Shown: positions 1-9,459, numbered from the stretch's first letter. The stretch: 26,776 bases of DNA from UBA7396 sp047637875 (GCA_047637875.1 JBLJBH010000042.1:1-26776); one strand, 5' to 3'. Numbers and translations: made by a program. Notes: generated by a model not told the origin, from the sequence alone.

Positions 1-52
1 AAGTAGATTATCTACTTTTTTATTTCGACTCTACTTTTCAGGGGGCAGTTCA
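1..52 (+). mobile_element. Right end of a probable IS3-type insertion sequence (rest lies outside the window)
   Basis: Read on the minus strand, the sequence from 52 downward begins TGAACTGCCCCCTGAAAAG. This has the layout of IS3/IS150-group terminal repeats as I recall them: a TG tip, a C-run and then AAAAGT. On the plus strand the element would end ..GGGGGCAGTTCA at 52. Just inside it, at 1-21, is the perfect hairpin AAGTAGA-TTA-TCTACTT followed by T residues, which would suit a terminator for a transposase gene reading in from the left. AlkD homology stops exactly at this border. The transposase and the other end are not visible, so the family assignment is an inference. Confidence 0.5.
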
Positions 53-501
53 AATATTGATATTCTTCTTTCCCAAAGATTATTTGACAGAGCTAACTCA
101 TACAAAAAACTTCTATCTTTTGCAAAAAAATATTCTCACCAAACATAAGGGATAAAAGTGTCTACTAAATCCCAATTGTTTATGGAAGAAATATTTTTTA
201 AACTGAGTTCAAATAATTCTTTTTTCATACTTTCATTTTTCTCTTTTTCATAATTTATTTTTATGATATTTAGTGCAAGGTATCTATGATCATGAATTTT
301 TGAAGCAAAAAGTTTTTCTATATCAGAAAATGACAAATCTTTGTATTTTTTTGCAACTCATTTCAAAGTTGGTACATTTATTCAAAGAAATATATCTCAT
401 TCTCAGTATTCTCACTTCCCTGTTTTAAAAAATCAAGATAGTACTTTTGCTTTGTCTGGATTTGAAAGGTTTTCTAGGTCTTTTAGTAATTTTTGTAGCA
501 T
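31..501 (-). pseudogene. alkD: AlkD-type DNA alkylation repair protein, C-terminus lost
   Basis: The reading frame gives 156 residues and ends at TAG (33-31). AlkD-family DNA glycosylases remove alkylated bases and are built of HEAT-like helical repeats. The start region (MLQKLLKDLE), the INVPTLKGVAKKY stretch, the NNWDLVDTFIPYV motif with its key W and D, and NLWERRISI all match the family in order. Family members run to about 220-240 residues. Here homology stops right after ERRIS-I, and the last ten or so residues (FELPPEK) are encoded by DNA that looks like an IS end. Roughly 60-70 C-terminal residues are therefore missing, and neither other frame of 1-52 restores them. Three in-frame TGA codons lie close together near residues 30-40 and read as Gly. 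The ATG sits 2 nt after the stop of the upstream alkyltransferase gene, so the two form one repair operon. Probably non-functional. Confidence 0.75.
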
Positions 502-503
502 AA

Positions 504-1142
504 TTAATCATTAAAAAAATATTTTCTATCAATTTTTCCATCAATTATTTCAATTCAATCATTTTTTAATCTTTTAATTTTTTCTTCTAATCACAAATTA
601 TATCATCATAAACTTCCATCATTCATAACTACTTTGTAACAAGGAAAAATATCTTGGTTTTTATTTTGCTTCATAATACTTGCAATAGTTCTTGGATGTA
701 CTTTAAATTTTTCAGCCAATATCTTATAAGTAGAAACTTTTCAAACTGGAATAGTGAGAAGATATTCTAAAACTTTCTCCCGTAATTCTTTGGTTTTTAA
801 AGTCTTTTTTTGAATTTTAGCAGGAACTTCTAAACTTTTTTCTATCCAAAGTTTTAATTCATTTCTGTCTTCTAAAATATTTTCAGGAATTTTATAATAA
901 CACATTTGGTGAAGTTTTCCTTTCACTTCATAAGTAAAAGCTTTTGATCAAATTTCTAAATAATCTTTCAAATTATTTTCTCAAGTTTTAAAATAAAATT
1001 CATCATCAACCAAAATTGCAAAAATTTTACCAAATTTATAAATACTATATCATCAAAACATTCAGCGATAAGAGTATCAGATTTGATCATCAAGTAAATC
1101 TTCTAAAAAATAACGGAGAATTTCTGGGATTTCTTTTGGCAT
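504..1142 (-). CDS. TfoX N-terminal domain fused to O6-alkylguanine-DNA alkyltransferase-like domain
   Basis: 212 residues with TGA read as Gly. Residues 1 to about 115 match the TfoX N-terminal domain: RGMFGGYSIYKFGKIFAILVDDEFYFKTG, then FTYEVKGK and YYKIPE. Residues about 125-212 match the DNA-binding and active-site domain of MGMT/Ogt alkyltransferases: IPVGKVSTYKILAEKF (recognition helix region), PCYKVV (active-site Cys) and DGSLGGYNLGLEEK. Such enzymes move an alkyl group from O6-guanine to the cysteine in a suicidal reaction. The usual PCHR motif is PCYK here, so the catalytic-relay histidine is replaced by tyrosine while the cysteine stays. That could mean altered chemistry or an alkyl-lesion sensor role. 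It lies directly upstream of the alkD remnant, which supports alkylation repair. No Shine-Dalgarno sequence is seen before the ATG. Confidence 0.85.
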
Positions 1143-1145
1143 AAT

Positions 1146-1173
1146 TTGACAAATTAAGAAATATTTTTATATT
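1146..1173 (+). promoter_or_regulatory. Promoter of the small membrane-protein gene
   Basis: TTGACA (1146-1151), a 16-bp spacer and TATATT (1168-1173) lie about 30 bp before the start codon at 1203. This is the cleanest promoter-like match in the window. It begins just 3 bp outside the start of the divergent TfoX-MGMT gene. Confidence 0.6.
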
Positions 1174-1202
1174 TAAAGTACACTACACAATGGGAGTGGA
1201 AC

Positions 1203-1409
1203 ATGAAATATATTGATGAAGTATTTTTACTGTTGTTTCTCTGCCTTTTTGGATTCATGTTCTATGTTGGGTTATACAACATCCAACATATGGACGGTTT
1301 CTTTCAGGTTAATGGTTTTCTATGCTATCTGTTCAATACTTACATGATAGCTGTGACTCTCTGCAAATATGCAGACATTAAAAGGGCGAAAGCCCTTTCT
1401 TTATTTTAA
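1203..1409 (+). CDS. Small two-span membrane protein of unknown function, atypical composition
   Basis: 68 residues; I recognise no family. Two hydrophobic segments, about residues 8-26 (LLLFLCLFGFMFYVGL) and 34-53, suggest a small inner-membrane hairpin protein, followed by a basic tail (KYADIKRAK). It differs from every neighbour in three ways. It has GGGAGTGGA (1192-1200), a proper Shine-Dalgarno sequence at good spacing. It uses no TGA codon and favours TGC, TTC and CTG. It is about one third G+C by hand count. A consensus promoter precedes it and a hairpin terminator lies inside its last codons. Its last nine bases overlap the 3' end of the convergent ligA. It could be a recent import, for example from a phage or a host, or the region could instead make a structured RNA; the strong hydrophobic pattern favours a protein. 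Confidence 0.5.
   Translation: MKYIDEVFLLLFLCLFGFMFYVGLYNIQHMDGFFQVNGFLCYLFNTYMIAVTLCKYADIKRAKALSLF
1381..1407. terminator. Hairpin terminator shared by the small ORF and ligA
   Basis: AAAGGGC (1381-1387), GAAA loop, GCCCTTT (1392-1398), then a T-rich run to 1407. The GC-rich stem with a GNRA tetraloop lies inside the last codons of the plus-strand ORF and just past the ligA stop codon, so it could act on both convergent transcripts. Confidence 0.7.
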
Positions 1410-3509
1410 AAACTCCTCCAAACTTATTACTTCCACTCATAAACTTTTTGCTTTTTCTAGCTTACTTCAAGCTTTTTCTCAAGCAAGTAAAAAATCTGTA
1501 TTTTTTGAAACTGATGAAACAAAACTTCATCACATTTGCTCTAGTTTTTCAACTAATTCATCACGAGAAAATCCTTCAAAACTTCAAGTTATACACATTC
1601 TCTTTCAGTCATACTTTCATCAAATAACTTCTTCTTTGTATTCAACTTTTATATAATTTAAAAGTTTTTTTAATAAATCTTTATTTTTTTCATTATTAAA
1701 AAAATTATAAATATTTTTAGCTGTTTCTATTCAAACATCTTTGAGATTTTCTAGTTCTTCTATAGAAAAATTAAAACATAAAAATTCATCATCTCTATTT
1801 ATAAGTTTAGATAATTCTTTTGCCGATTGTGGTCAAATCCCTGGAATATTTAAAGCAACTAAAAAATTAACTATTTTTTGATTTTTAGCATTTTCTATAG
1901 CATTTAATAAATTCTGAACTGATTTTTCTTTATATCATGGTAAAGCTAAAATTAAATCTTTTTTACTTTCTAATTCGAAAATACTTGCTAAATCGCAAAT
2001 AAATCATTTTTCTAAGAAAAGTTCAACTTGTTCGCTTCAAAGTCAATCAATATTTAAACCTTGTTTTCATACAGAATGAATCAGTTTTTGCTTGATTTGT
2101 TCAGGACAATTTAAGTGATTTGGACAATAAAATCTTACTTTATCATCATCTTTTAATATTTCAGTTCAACAACTTGGACAAACTTTTGGAGTGATTATAT
2201 CTATTTCACTTCAGTTTCTTGTTTCTTTTATAACTCCAACTATTTTTGGAATCACTTCTCAAGCCCTTTTTATAAAAATATTATCTCAAACTTTTACTCA
2301 TAAATTCGCTATCTCTTCATAATTATGCAAAGTTGCTCTTTTTACCGTAACTCACCCTATAAAAACAGGTTCAAGATTAGCTACTGGTGTAATAGTTCCA
2401 GTTCTTCAAACTTGATGTTCTACTGATAAAATCTTTGTAGTTAATATTTCAGCAGGAAATTTATAAGCAATAGCATATCTCGGATGATGAGCAGTAAAAC
2501 CTATATCTTGCCAAAGTCATACATCATCAACTTTTATAACCAGTCCATCAATATCAAAATCAATTTTACTTTTCACATCTCAAAAATTATCAATATTTTT
2601 AATAACTTCTGAAATATTTTTACACTTTAAAAAATAACTTGAAATCTCAAATCCAAAACTTTCTAAATCTTTTATAACATCAAAATAAGTATTTTTTTCT
2701 TCTTTTAATCTAAATTCTTCAAAATTTGCTAAATCGTAAGCAAAAAATTTTAGATTTCTTGTAGCAGTTACTGAAGCATCCAGTAGTCTTAAACTTCCAG
2801 AAGCTGCATTTCTAGGATTTGAAAATACTTTTCATCAAGACTTTATAGCATTAGCGTTTAATTCTTCAAAAGCTGAAAGTGGCATAACAACCTCTCACCT
2901 AACTTCTAAATGTTCTTTATAAGCAATAGTTTTTGGTATATTTTTAATAGTTTTTACATTTACAGTTACATCTTCTCATTCTATTCAATTTCATCTAGTT
3001 ATAGCCTGAACTAATTCTCAATTTTTATAAATAAGTTCTACTCAAAGTCAGTCAAATTTGAATTCTATTGTGTATGGAATTTCTTGGGCAAACACAAGAT
3101 CTACCCCTACATTATTTTTTGTAGGGGCAATACCTTGTGTTTGCCCTATAAATGTATTCATCCCTAAAACTCTTTTTATTCTTTCATCAAAATCACGCAA
3201 ATCTTCCTCATTATAAGTATTATCAAGACTTATCATTGGACGAGAATGCGGAACTTTTGTAAAAGTTGACTGAGTTATATCACTTCAAACTTTGTGAGTT
3301 TGACCTTCTTTTATACCAAACTTTTCTTCTAAAATTTGAAGTTTTTTAAAAAGACTATCATATTCAAAATCAGAAATTATCGGTTCTTCTTTGTTATAAT
3401 ACAAATCAGAATGATATTCTAGTAGATTTGCTAGTTTTTCTATATCAAATATCACAAAGTCGTTTATATCTAAATTTAAATAATGTTTTGAAAGTTCAAG
3501 TTGGTTCAT
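1401..3509 (-). CDS. ligA: NAD-dependent DNA ligase LigA
   Basis: 702 residues, close to the family's usual 670-700. LigA seals nicks in duplex DNA during replication and repair using NAD+. Domains in order: Ia (residues 1 to about 75), adenylation domain with the nucleotide-accepting lysine in EFKFDGLG (K151), NPRNAASGSLR, IDGLVIKVDD and YAIAYKFP; OB fold with GRTGTITPVANLEPV; a four-cysteine zinc finger (CPSCG...CPNHLNCPEQ); helix-hairpin-helix repeats; and a C-terminal BRCT domain (KRMCITGSFEG...DFLLAGEKAGSKLEKAKSLG). Many glycines in these motifs are TGA. About 23 extra residues (roughly 121-142) sit between the LDN motif and the catalytic lysine, encoded by a palindromic element listed separately. 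The gene starts at ATG 3509 without a Shine-Dalgarno sequence and is divergent from the SbcD-like gene. Confidence 0.97.
3086..3146. repeat. Palindromic repeat element inserted in frame within ligA
   Basis: A long imperfect palindrome: GGGCAAACACAAG (3086-3098) pairs with CTTGTGTTTGCCC (3134-3146), and inside it CCCCTACA (3104-3111) pairs with TGTAGGGG (3120-3127), leaving an 8-nt loop. It is much richer in G+C than ligA around it. Translated on the minus strand it gives a GQTQGIAPT...NNVGVDLVFAQ segment. From memory, very similar GTAGGGGC...TTGCCC palindromes occur as dispersed repeats in many unrelated bacterial genomes. The arrangement is comparable to Rickettsia palindromic elements that sit inside genes. 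Confidence 0.8.
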
Positions 3510-3536
3510 AAAAATTTAGTAAAATATATTTACTTG

Positions 3537-3575
3537 ATTATATTTTTTTTACTTTTTTTTCAAACTTAATATAAT
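3537..3575. promoter_or_regulatory. Divergent promoters for ligA and the SbcD-like gene
   Basis: A TATAAT box reads on the minus strand at 3542-3537, 28 bp before the ligA start, with TTGAAA or GTTTGA about 15-17 bp upstream. A second TATAAT reads on the plus strand at 3570-3575, 28 bp before the ATG at 3604, with a poor -35 (TTTACT, 3548-3553). The two promoters face away from each other. Confidence 0.45.
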
Positions 3576-3603
3576 CTTTTCAAATATTATTTTAAAACCA
3601 CTT

Positions 3604-4707
3604 ATGAAAATATTTCACTTTTCTGACACACATCTTTGAATTTGACTTGAAAACACACCTAGAGAAGAAGATTTTTACAAAAATTTCGAATTTATTATAA
3701 ATAAAATTTTAGAAATAAAACCGGATATTGTCGTGCATTCTGGAGATCTATTTCATACTTCAAAACCATCAAATAAAGCTATTTCAGTAGTAGTTGAAAA
3801 TTTTTTGAAACTAGAAAAAGCTTGAATAAAAACCATCATTATTGCTGGAAATCATGATACACCAAGACTAACTCTCACCACTCATCCATTTGAAATATTC
3901 AAAAGTATGGAAAACTTTTATGTTTTTTATGAACCAGAAATTAAATCAATAGAAATTTCTTGAGTAAATTTTGTAGTTTTACCTCATATTCATGATGAAA
4001 ATATTTTTAAAGAAAATTTTGTGAAAATTGGAGATTTTATAAAAGAAAATACAACCAGTATTTTTATTTCTCATTTTGGTATTTCCGCCAAAGAATATGA
4101 TGAATATACAGATGAAATTTCTGGAATAAATATTACTCTTGATGAACTCAAAACTCTAAAAAAGTTTGATTATGTAGCTTTATGACACTATCATAAACAG
4201 TTTTGTATTGGAAATATGTGTTATCCTGGAAGTATAGAACATACGAGTTTTAACCAAAAAAACTATAAAATTGGATATAATATTTTTGATACGAATTCTT
4301 GAAAAAAAGAAAGTTTTGAACTTTTTTCAAGACCTATGATAGATTTATGAAATATTGACTGTAAAAACTTTGAGAAAACTCAAGATTTGATGGAATATAT
4401 TGAAAAAGAAGTTGACAAAAAAACTATTTTCTGAGCTATAGTAAAAGTAATTTTAGAAAATATTACAAATAAATTAATGCTTGAATTTGATGAAAAAATA
4501 TTTTTAAGTTTTTTTGCTGAAACTTTTTACTTTGAATATAAAAAAATAAAATTTGTAGAAAATAGAGAATTTAAGACTAATATAAATGAAACTTCAAATA
4601 CTATTTTAGATAATTTTGAAATATTTTTAGATAATTATGATTTTTTAGATAAAAATATAAATAAAGAAAATTTAAAACTAGAATTAAAAGAAAAATTAAA
4701 AATTTAA
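3604..4707 (+). CDS. SbcD/Mre11-like metallophosphoesterase (DNA repair exonuclease)
   Basis: 367 residues. The calcineurin-like phosphoesterase motifs appear in order: FSDTHLG (metal-binding D8 and H10), VHSGDLFH, IIAGNHD, ISHFG and ALGHYHKQ. This set, together with the length, fits the SbcD/Mre11/YhaO group, nucleases that act with an SMC-like SbcC ATPase on DNA ends and hairpins. The C-terminal 150 residues are rich in Lys, Glu and Asn and match nothing I know; in SbcD this part carries the capping domain and SbcC contact. No sbcC partner is visible in the window, so it may sit elsewhere or the protein may be a stand-alone phosphodiesterase. The TatD gene follows after 10 bp and is probably co-transcribed. 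Confidence 0.8.
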
Positions 4708-4717
4708 CAAAGATTTT

Positions 4718-5527
4718 ATGATTATAGATACTCATAGCCATATTTATTTAAATAAACAAAATTTAGAGAAAGATATTATTTTGTGATTAAAAAAAGATTG
4801 AATAGATAAAATTATTTCTATCGGAACTGATTTAGATAATTCTCTAAAATGTATAGAATTATCTAAAGAAAATCAGGGAATTATTTATGCTACGATTTGA
4901 ATTCACCCAACAGATATTTGACAATACAAAGATGATTTAAGATGAACTATAAATAAGCTTGAAAATATGCTACTTGAAAATTTATCTTGTGTAAAATGAA
5001 TTTGAGAATGTTGATTTGATTTTCATTGGATAGATAAAAATAACTTTGAAGAAGAAAAACAAATTCAAGAAGAGTTTTTTAAAGCTCAAATACGCTTAGC
5101 TGGGAAATATTCTCTACCAATTATTGTTCATACTCGTGATGCAAAAGAAGATACTCTAAGAGTTTTACAAGAAACTGGATGTAAAAAATTTGTTTTACAT
5201 TGTTTTTCAGAAGATCTGGATTTTGCTTTAAGAGCACTATATTATTCTCCAGAATGTATGATAAGTTTTTCTGGAATTGTTACTTATAAATCAGCACCAA
5301 ACGTACAAAAAACGGCTGCAAATATTCCACTTGATAGGATTTTAGTAGAAACAGATTGTCCTTTTTTACCTCCTCAGCCAGTTAGATGACAAGAAAATAT
5401 TCCTAACTATACAAAGTATAATTTGCAAAAAGTTTTTGAGCTAAGACAAGAAAATTGAAAAAAAGAAAGTTTTGAAGAAATAGAAAATAAAGTTTATCAA
5501 AATTCCTGCAAATTTTTCTGAATATAA
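4718..5527 (+). CDS. tatD: TatD-family metal-dependent hydrolase (putative DNase)
   Basis: 269 residues, the standard TatD length (about 260). The TIM-barrel amidohydrolase motifs are all present: DTHSH (residues 4-8, metal ligands), the GIHP motif, GIGECGFDFHW (family GEIGLDY), PIIVHTRDA, VLHCFS and the closing LVETDCPFLPP. TatD proteins are 3'-5' exonucleases or deoxyribonucleases linked to DNA repair and turnover. Co-transcription with the SbcD-like gene (10-bp gap) fits a nucleic-acid-processing unit. TGA codes for several glycines, including both in GIGECGF. The gene ends at TAA just before a shared terminator. Confidence 0.92.
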
Positions 5528-5528
5528 A

Positions 5529-5557
5529 AAAATTCCTGAAAATTTCAGGAATTTTTT
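5529..5557. terminator. Bidirectional terminator between tatD and the transglycosylase gene
   Basis: AAATTCCTG (5530-5538) and CAGGAATTT (5546-5554) form a stem that can extend through the A/T loop, with T-runs on both strands. It lies between two convergent genes and touches the stop codon of the minus-strand one. Confidence 0.75.
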
Positions 5558-7241
5558 AGTATCATTCAGCAAATCATTTATGTTGTCTTCATCTATTTGG
5601 ATGATCATAACTTCATTCTTTTCAATAAACTGACCAAGCAATATCTGGTGTTCAATATCTATCATTAATATATCTTAACATTCAAACAGCTTCATTTAAA
5701 GGATCTCAAATACCACTTCTTCAATCTGGGTAATATTTATCTACATTTGATAAAAGTAATTGTCAAAGACCTGAGGCTGTTGATCTTGCTCAAATTGGAT
5801 TATTTGAAGTTGAATTTACAGCTTCTCATTTAAAACTTTCTGGAGTATGTCATTTAATAGTATAATTAAGTCTTCATACTACTCAGTTAGATTCTTTAGA
5901 TAAAATTCTATGTAAACTTTCATCATTACACCAATCCAAAGGTAAATTTGCAGATTGACAAGCAGCTAAAAATAATACTTGTGCATCTTTAGATCAAGGT
6001 GTAAATTTATCTTTCTTTAATATTGCATCAACCTCTTCTTTTGAAATTCAATCAATATTAATTTTCTCTAAATTTACTGGACCTCATCCTAAACTAGGAT
6101 TATTAACTCTTCTAGCTGTTTTTAAAGAATCTAAATTATATCAATATAATTCTGCTATATTTGATTCTTTTCAAGTTTTTAGAGAGTTTATAACATATCA
6201 AGCAAATTTCTCAGATGGTTTTGCTCAATCTAAAATTGCTGTTTCATTTGGAAAATCTTCTTTAAAATTATCTTGTAAACGAGCAATATCAGTTAAAATT
6301 TCTTCAATTGTTTCTTTTTTTCAAGATTGTAAAGAAGATATCTTTTCACCAAATAAAGTAACTACAAACTTTGGATCAAATCATTTTTTTAATGATTCTA
6401 ATGCTAATTCTTCATTAGGAGAATTTTTAAATTCTCCTAAATTCTCATTTATTTTATCTCAAATTTGTTTTAACTCTTCCTCAGTTCAAAATTTTGTAAC
6501 ATCAACTTTTGTTCATTCATGAATTAATAATCTTTTTCAATCTTGAGAAAAAAATTCTCAATTTAATCAAGTTCTTGTATATTCAACTCAATCAACTTTT
6601 ACATTTCTAACAGTTTCTGGTAGTGTTTGTCATGCAGTTGTTTTAATATATAATTCTCTATTAAATTTTCAATCGTAAGTAAAGGTAAAATCTAAGCTTT
6701 CAACTCATCATTTTTTAACATCTGTAGAGTTAATATTTCAAACTGTAATAAATTTTAATCTTTCTGATGGTGGAGTTGAAAGAAATTCTTTTGAGGTAAT
6801 AGTCTGCATTTGTTTTAACTCAGATTCACTAAGTTTATTTACTTTTGCTAAATCTATACTTCTAAGTAAAACATCTTTTTGTTCCTGAAGTTCTCATAAC
6901 TCTGCTCTTAATTTTATTATTCTTTCATTTACTTCATAAGCTCATTTTTCAGATAATTCTCTGAAAGAAATTTTTTCATTTGAGTTTTGCTCTAATATAG
7001 TCCTTCTATTATCAACAACACCTATAGAAGGATTTACTATATTAAGCTCATGTTGAAGTTCATCAATTCTTTTTTGAAGTTTTTCATATTGTTCTTTTTC
7101 TTTTGTTGATAATCAAGTTAAATCTTTAACATCAGTTTTTTGTTCTTGATTAGTTTTTCTTACATCATAATTATCAGTATTTGATGCAACCTCTCAAAAA
7201 TTACTTTGTAAAAATAAATCAAATTTTATATAGTTAAACAT
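5556..7241 (-). CDS. Large protein with C-terminal lytic transglycosylase (SLT-like) domain
   Basis: 561 residues. The last 120 or so look like a goose-type/phage-type lytic transglycosylase: LHRILSKES with the likely catalytic Glu450, then ASGLGQLL (family G-L-x-Q), then AVGMLRYINDRYGTPDIAWSVYGK. Such enzymes cleave the MurNAc-GlcNAc bond of peptidoglycan to form 1,6-anhydro ends. The N-terminal 180 residues are charged and heptad-like (LTGLSTKEKEQYEKLQKRIDEL and a second Glu/Lys-rich stretch), suggesting coiled coil. The middle region (about 180-420) is unassigned. No signal peptide or membrane span is visible, so export would need a special route such as a pilus or phage-tail-like path. 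It is the last gene of a four-gene operon with a PilT-type ATPase, so it may locally open the wall for pili or act on a partner cell. Lysozyme-like fold: good confidence; biological role: inference. Confidence 0.75.
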
Positions 7242-7268
7242 ATCTTTAAAATTAATAAGTAAATTTTT

Positions 7269-7946
7269 TTAGTTAAAATTAGTTTGTAAGTATCAAAATT
7301 CTTTAGCTAATTTTTCAAGTTTTTTCATCCAATTATTAAAAGATGGTAATTGTTTAAAATCTAGTTGAATTTTTGTTTTTAATATTTTACTCTTAACTTC
7401 TTCTAATACTTCTTTTTCTCTTTTTATTTTTTTCACAGCAAAATTATATGCTGTATCTATTCTTCAAGATAAAACAAATTCTGCAAATGTATTATTATCA
7501 ACAAAAGATTTATCTTGAAAATCATAAAATATTTTTATCTGGTCATCAAGTTCTTGTAATTTTCTCATAATTTTATTTAAATACTCTATTGAAAAAGTAT
7601 TTTTTCTATAGTATTGAAGAGATGATAATTCATTTAAAAAATATTGTATAGATTCTCTCATAAAATAAACTGCTTTTTCAATATCATTATGAAGTAAATC
7701 TAAAAAATAATCTTTTAAATCATAAACTCCATCAAATCAAAAAAATTTTTGTGAATTTTGAAAAAATATATTATAAAAATCTCAAATACAAGGTTCCTCT
7801 AAAAGCATTTGTACTTTTTGCGAAACATTATCTAAAGAGGTTTTTACTTCCAAACTATCAATAGCAACTTCTCTAGAAATAGATGATGGAATAATGTCTT
7901 GTACTTTTTGATAAGCTGATGTTCAGCTATGTTGAGAAAGAGTCAT
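7269..7946 (-). CDS. Hypothetical protein, helical and Lys/Glu-rich
   Basis: 225 residues of a family I do not recognise. It begins MTLSQHSGTSAYQKVQDIIP and is mostly predicted helix with many Lys, Glu, Phe and Tyr; the stretch from about residue 155 to 195 (AVKKIKREKEVLEEVKSKIL) looks like a coiled coil. No signal peptide, membrane span or cysteine motif is apparent. The start lies 1 bp after the pilT-like stop codon and the transglycosylase gene follows after 27 bp, so translation is probably coupled and the product likely works with those two proteins. Only a few TGA codons occur, all read as Gly. Confidence 0.65.
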
Positions 7947-7947
7947 A

Positions 7948-8988
7948 TTAATTATATCTATCAAGTAAAGCTAAATTTAAATCGTATACTTCCTGAGAAA
8001 TAAGTCATTTTCAAAATAAATTTTCCAAACTATCTTTCATAGTAATCATTCAACTTTCTTTTCCAGTTTCCATTGCATTTGGTATTTGATGAGTTTGATC
8101 TTTTCTTATCATATTTGCTATTGGAACAGTATTTATTAAAACTTCCGTTGCAGCTACTCTCCCCTTTCCATCAGCAGTTTTTAAAAGTTGTTGCCAAACT
8201 ACTCATAAAAGTGATTCTGATAATTGTTGTCTAATTTTATCTTTTTCATCTCAAGGAAACATATCAATAATTCTAGCTACAGTTCTAGCTGCACCTGATG
8301 TATGAAGTGTAGCAAAAACTAAATTTCCAGTTTCAGCAGCTCTTAAAGCTAGTCTAAAAGTTTCTAAATCTCTCATTTCTCAAATCATTATAACATCTGG
8401 TGCTTGTCTTAAAGCATATTTTAGTCAATTATCATAAGTCAGTGTATGAGTTCAAACTTCTCTTTGTTCTATAATTGATTTTTCATTTTTATAAACAAAT
8501 TCTATTGGATCTTCAATTGTAATAATATGTTTTGAGTCATTTTTATTAATTTCTCATAAGAGTGATGCAAGTGTTGTTGATTTTCAACTTCAAACTGATC
8601 AAGTAATTAAAATAAGTCAATTTCTTTTTTTTGTTAATTTTCTAAGTACTTCTGGTAAATTTAAACTATCAAAATCAGGAATTTCAGTTTTAATAGGTCT
8701 AAAAACTAAACTATACCCATCTTTTTGAATGAAAGCATTTACTCTAAATCTAGAAAATCATTTTAACTCAATAGAAAAATCAAGTTCCATTTCTCTCAAA
8801 AACTTTTCTCTTTGAGATTCGCTCATTATAGATAAAACTATTTTTTTTGAATCTTCTTTTGTAATTACTTCAAAATCATCAAAAAAGAAAATATCTCAAT
8901 TTACTTTTAAGCTAGGTTTGGTTCAACCTGTTATTATTATATCTGAAGCATTTTTTTCAAGTGCTATTTTTAATATATCTGCTAACAT
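7948..8988 (-). CDS. pilT: PilT-type twitching motility ATPase
   Basis: 346 residues, the usual size of PilT. Conserved secretion-ATPase motifs: an N-terminal domain with ASDIIITGGTKPSLKVNG, FRVNAFIQKDGYSLVFRPI, Walker A GSVGSGKSTT (about residues 130-139, K137), Asp box IEDPIEFVY, Walker B-like APDVIMIGEMRDLET, and the His box ATLHTSGAARTVARIIDMFP. PilT hexamers power retraction of type IV pili at the cytoplasmic side of the inner membrane. TGA codes for both glycines of the Walker A loop (G-S-V-G-S-G-K), which shows directly that UGA must be sense here. No pilin, PilB or PilC gene is in the window. Second gene of the operon starting at 9431. Confidence 0.95.
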
Positions 8989-9002
8989 TTTTCAAATATT
9001 AA

Positions 9003-9431
9003 TTATATAAATCTTTTTGGTAAATCTCAAAGTATTTTTTCAAAAGCTTTTTGAGTATCAAGAATCTCTTCTGTAATTTCCTCTGAAACTGGTTTTTGAA
9101 TATTAATTCTTATAAAAATTAAATCATTTCAGTTTTCTCTTTTAAAATTTACTTCTTCTCAAGTTTTTATAATTCAAATATTTTCTTCAATAAAAGTTTT
9201 TATATATTCAGGATATTTTTCATCTTTTTCCCTTTCTCAAATCAATTTATATCACATATTTTCCATATCTTCAACCATATTTCTTTCTTCTTGGTTTAAA
9301 TTTAGATAGTCATAAATATTTTTAAACTCTCAAAAAAGTGATTCAAAAACTATTACTCAATATTCATTTATCAAGATTTTTTCTTTTTTTCTTTCTATTT
9401 CAGGAGTTAATAATTCTCATTCTTTTAACAT
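9003..9431 (-). CDS. Hypothetical protein, first gene of the pilT operon
   Basis: 142 residues; no recognised family. Sequence begins MLKEGELLTPEIERKKEKIL and is acidic and soluble-looking, with no signal peptide or membrane span. A short basic/hydrophobic stretch (GNDLIFIRINIQKP, about residues 101-114) suggests one beta hairpin in a mixed fold. It precedes the PilT-type ATPase by 14 bp, so it is probably an accessory or regulatory protein of the pilus motor. This is an inference from position only. Confidence 0.65.
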
Positions 9432-9459
9432 AATAATATATTAATAATAAATTTTAAGT

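Noticed and set aside
1369..1656. Plus-strand open frame of 95 codons.
   Set aside because: It is antisense to the BRCT-encoding end of ligA and has no protein-like features; a shadow frame.
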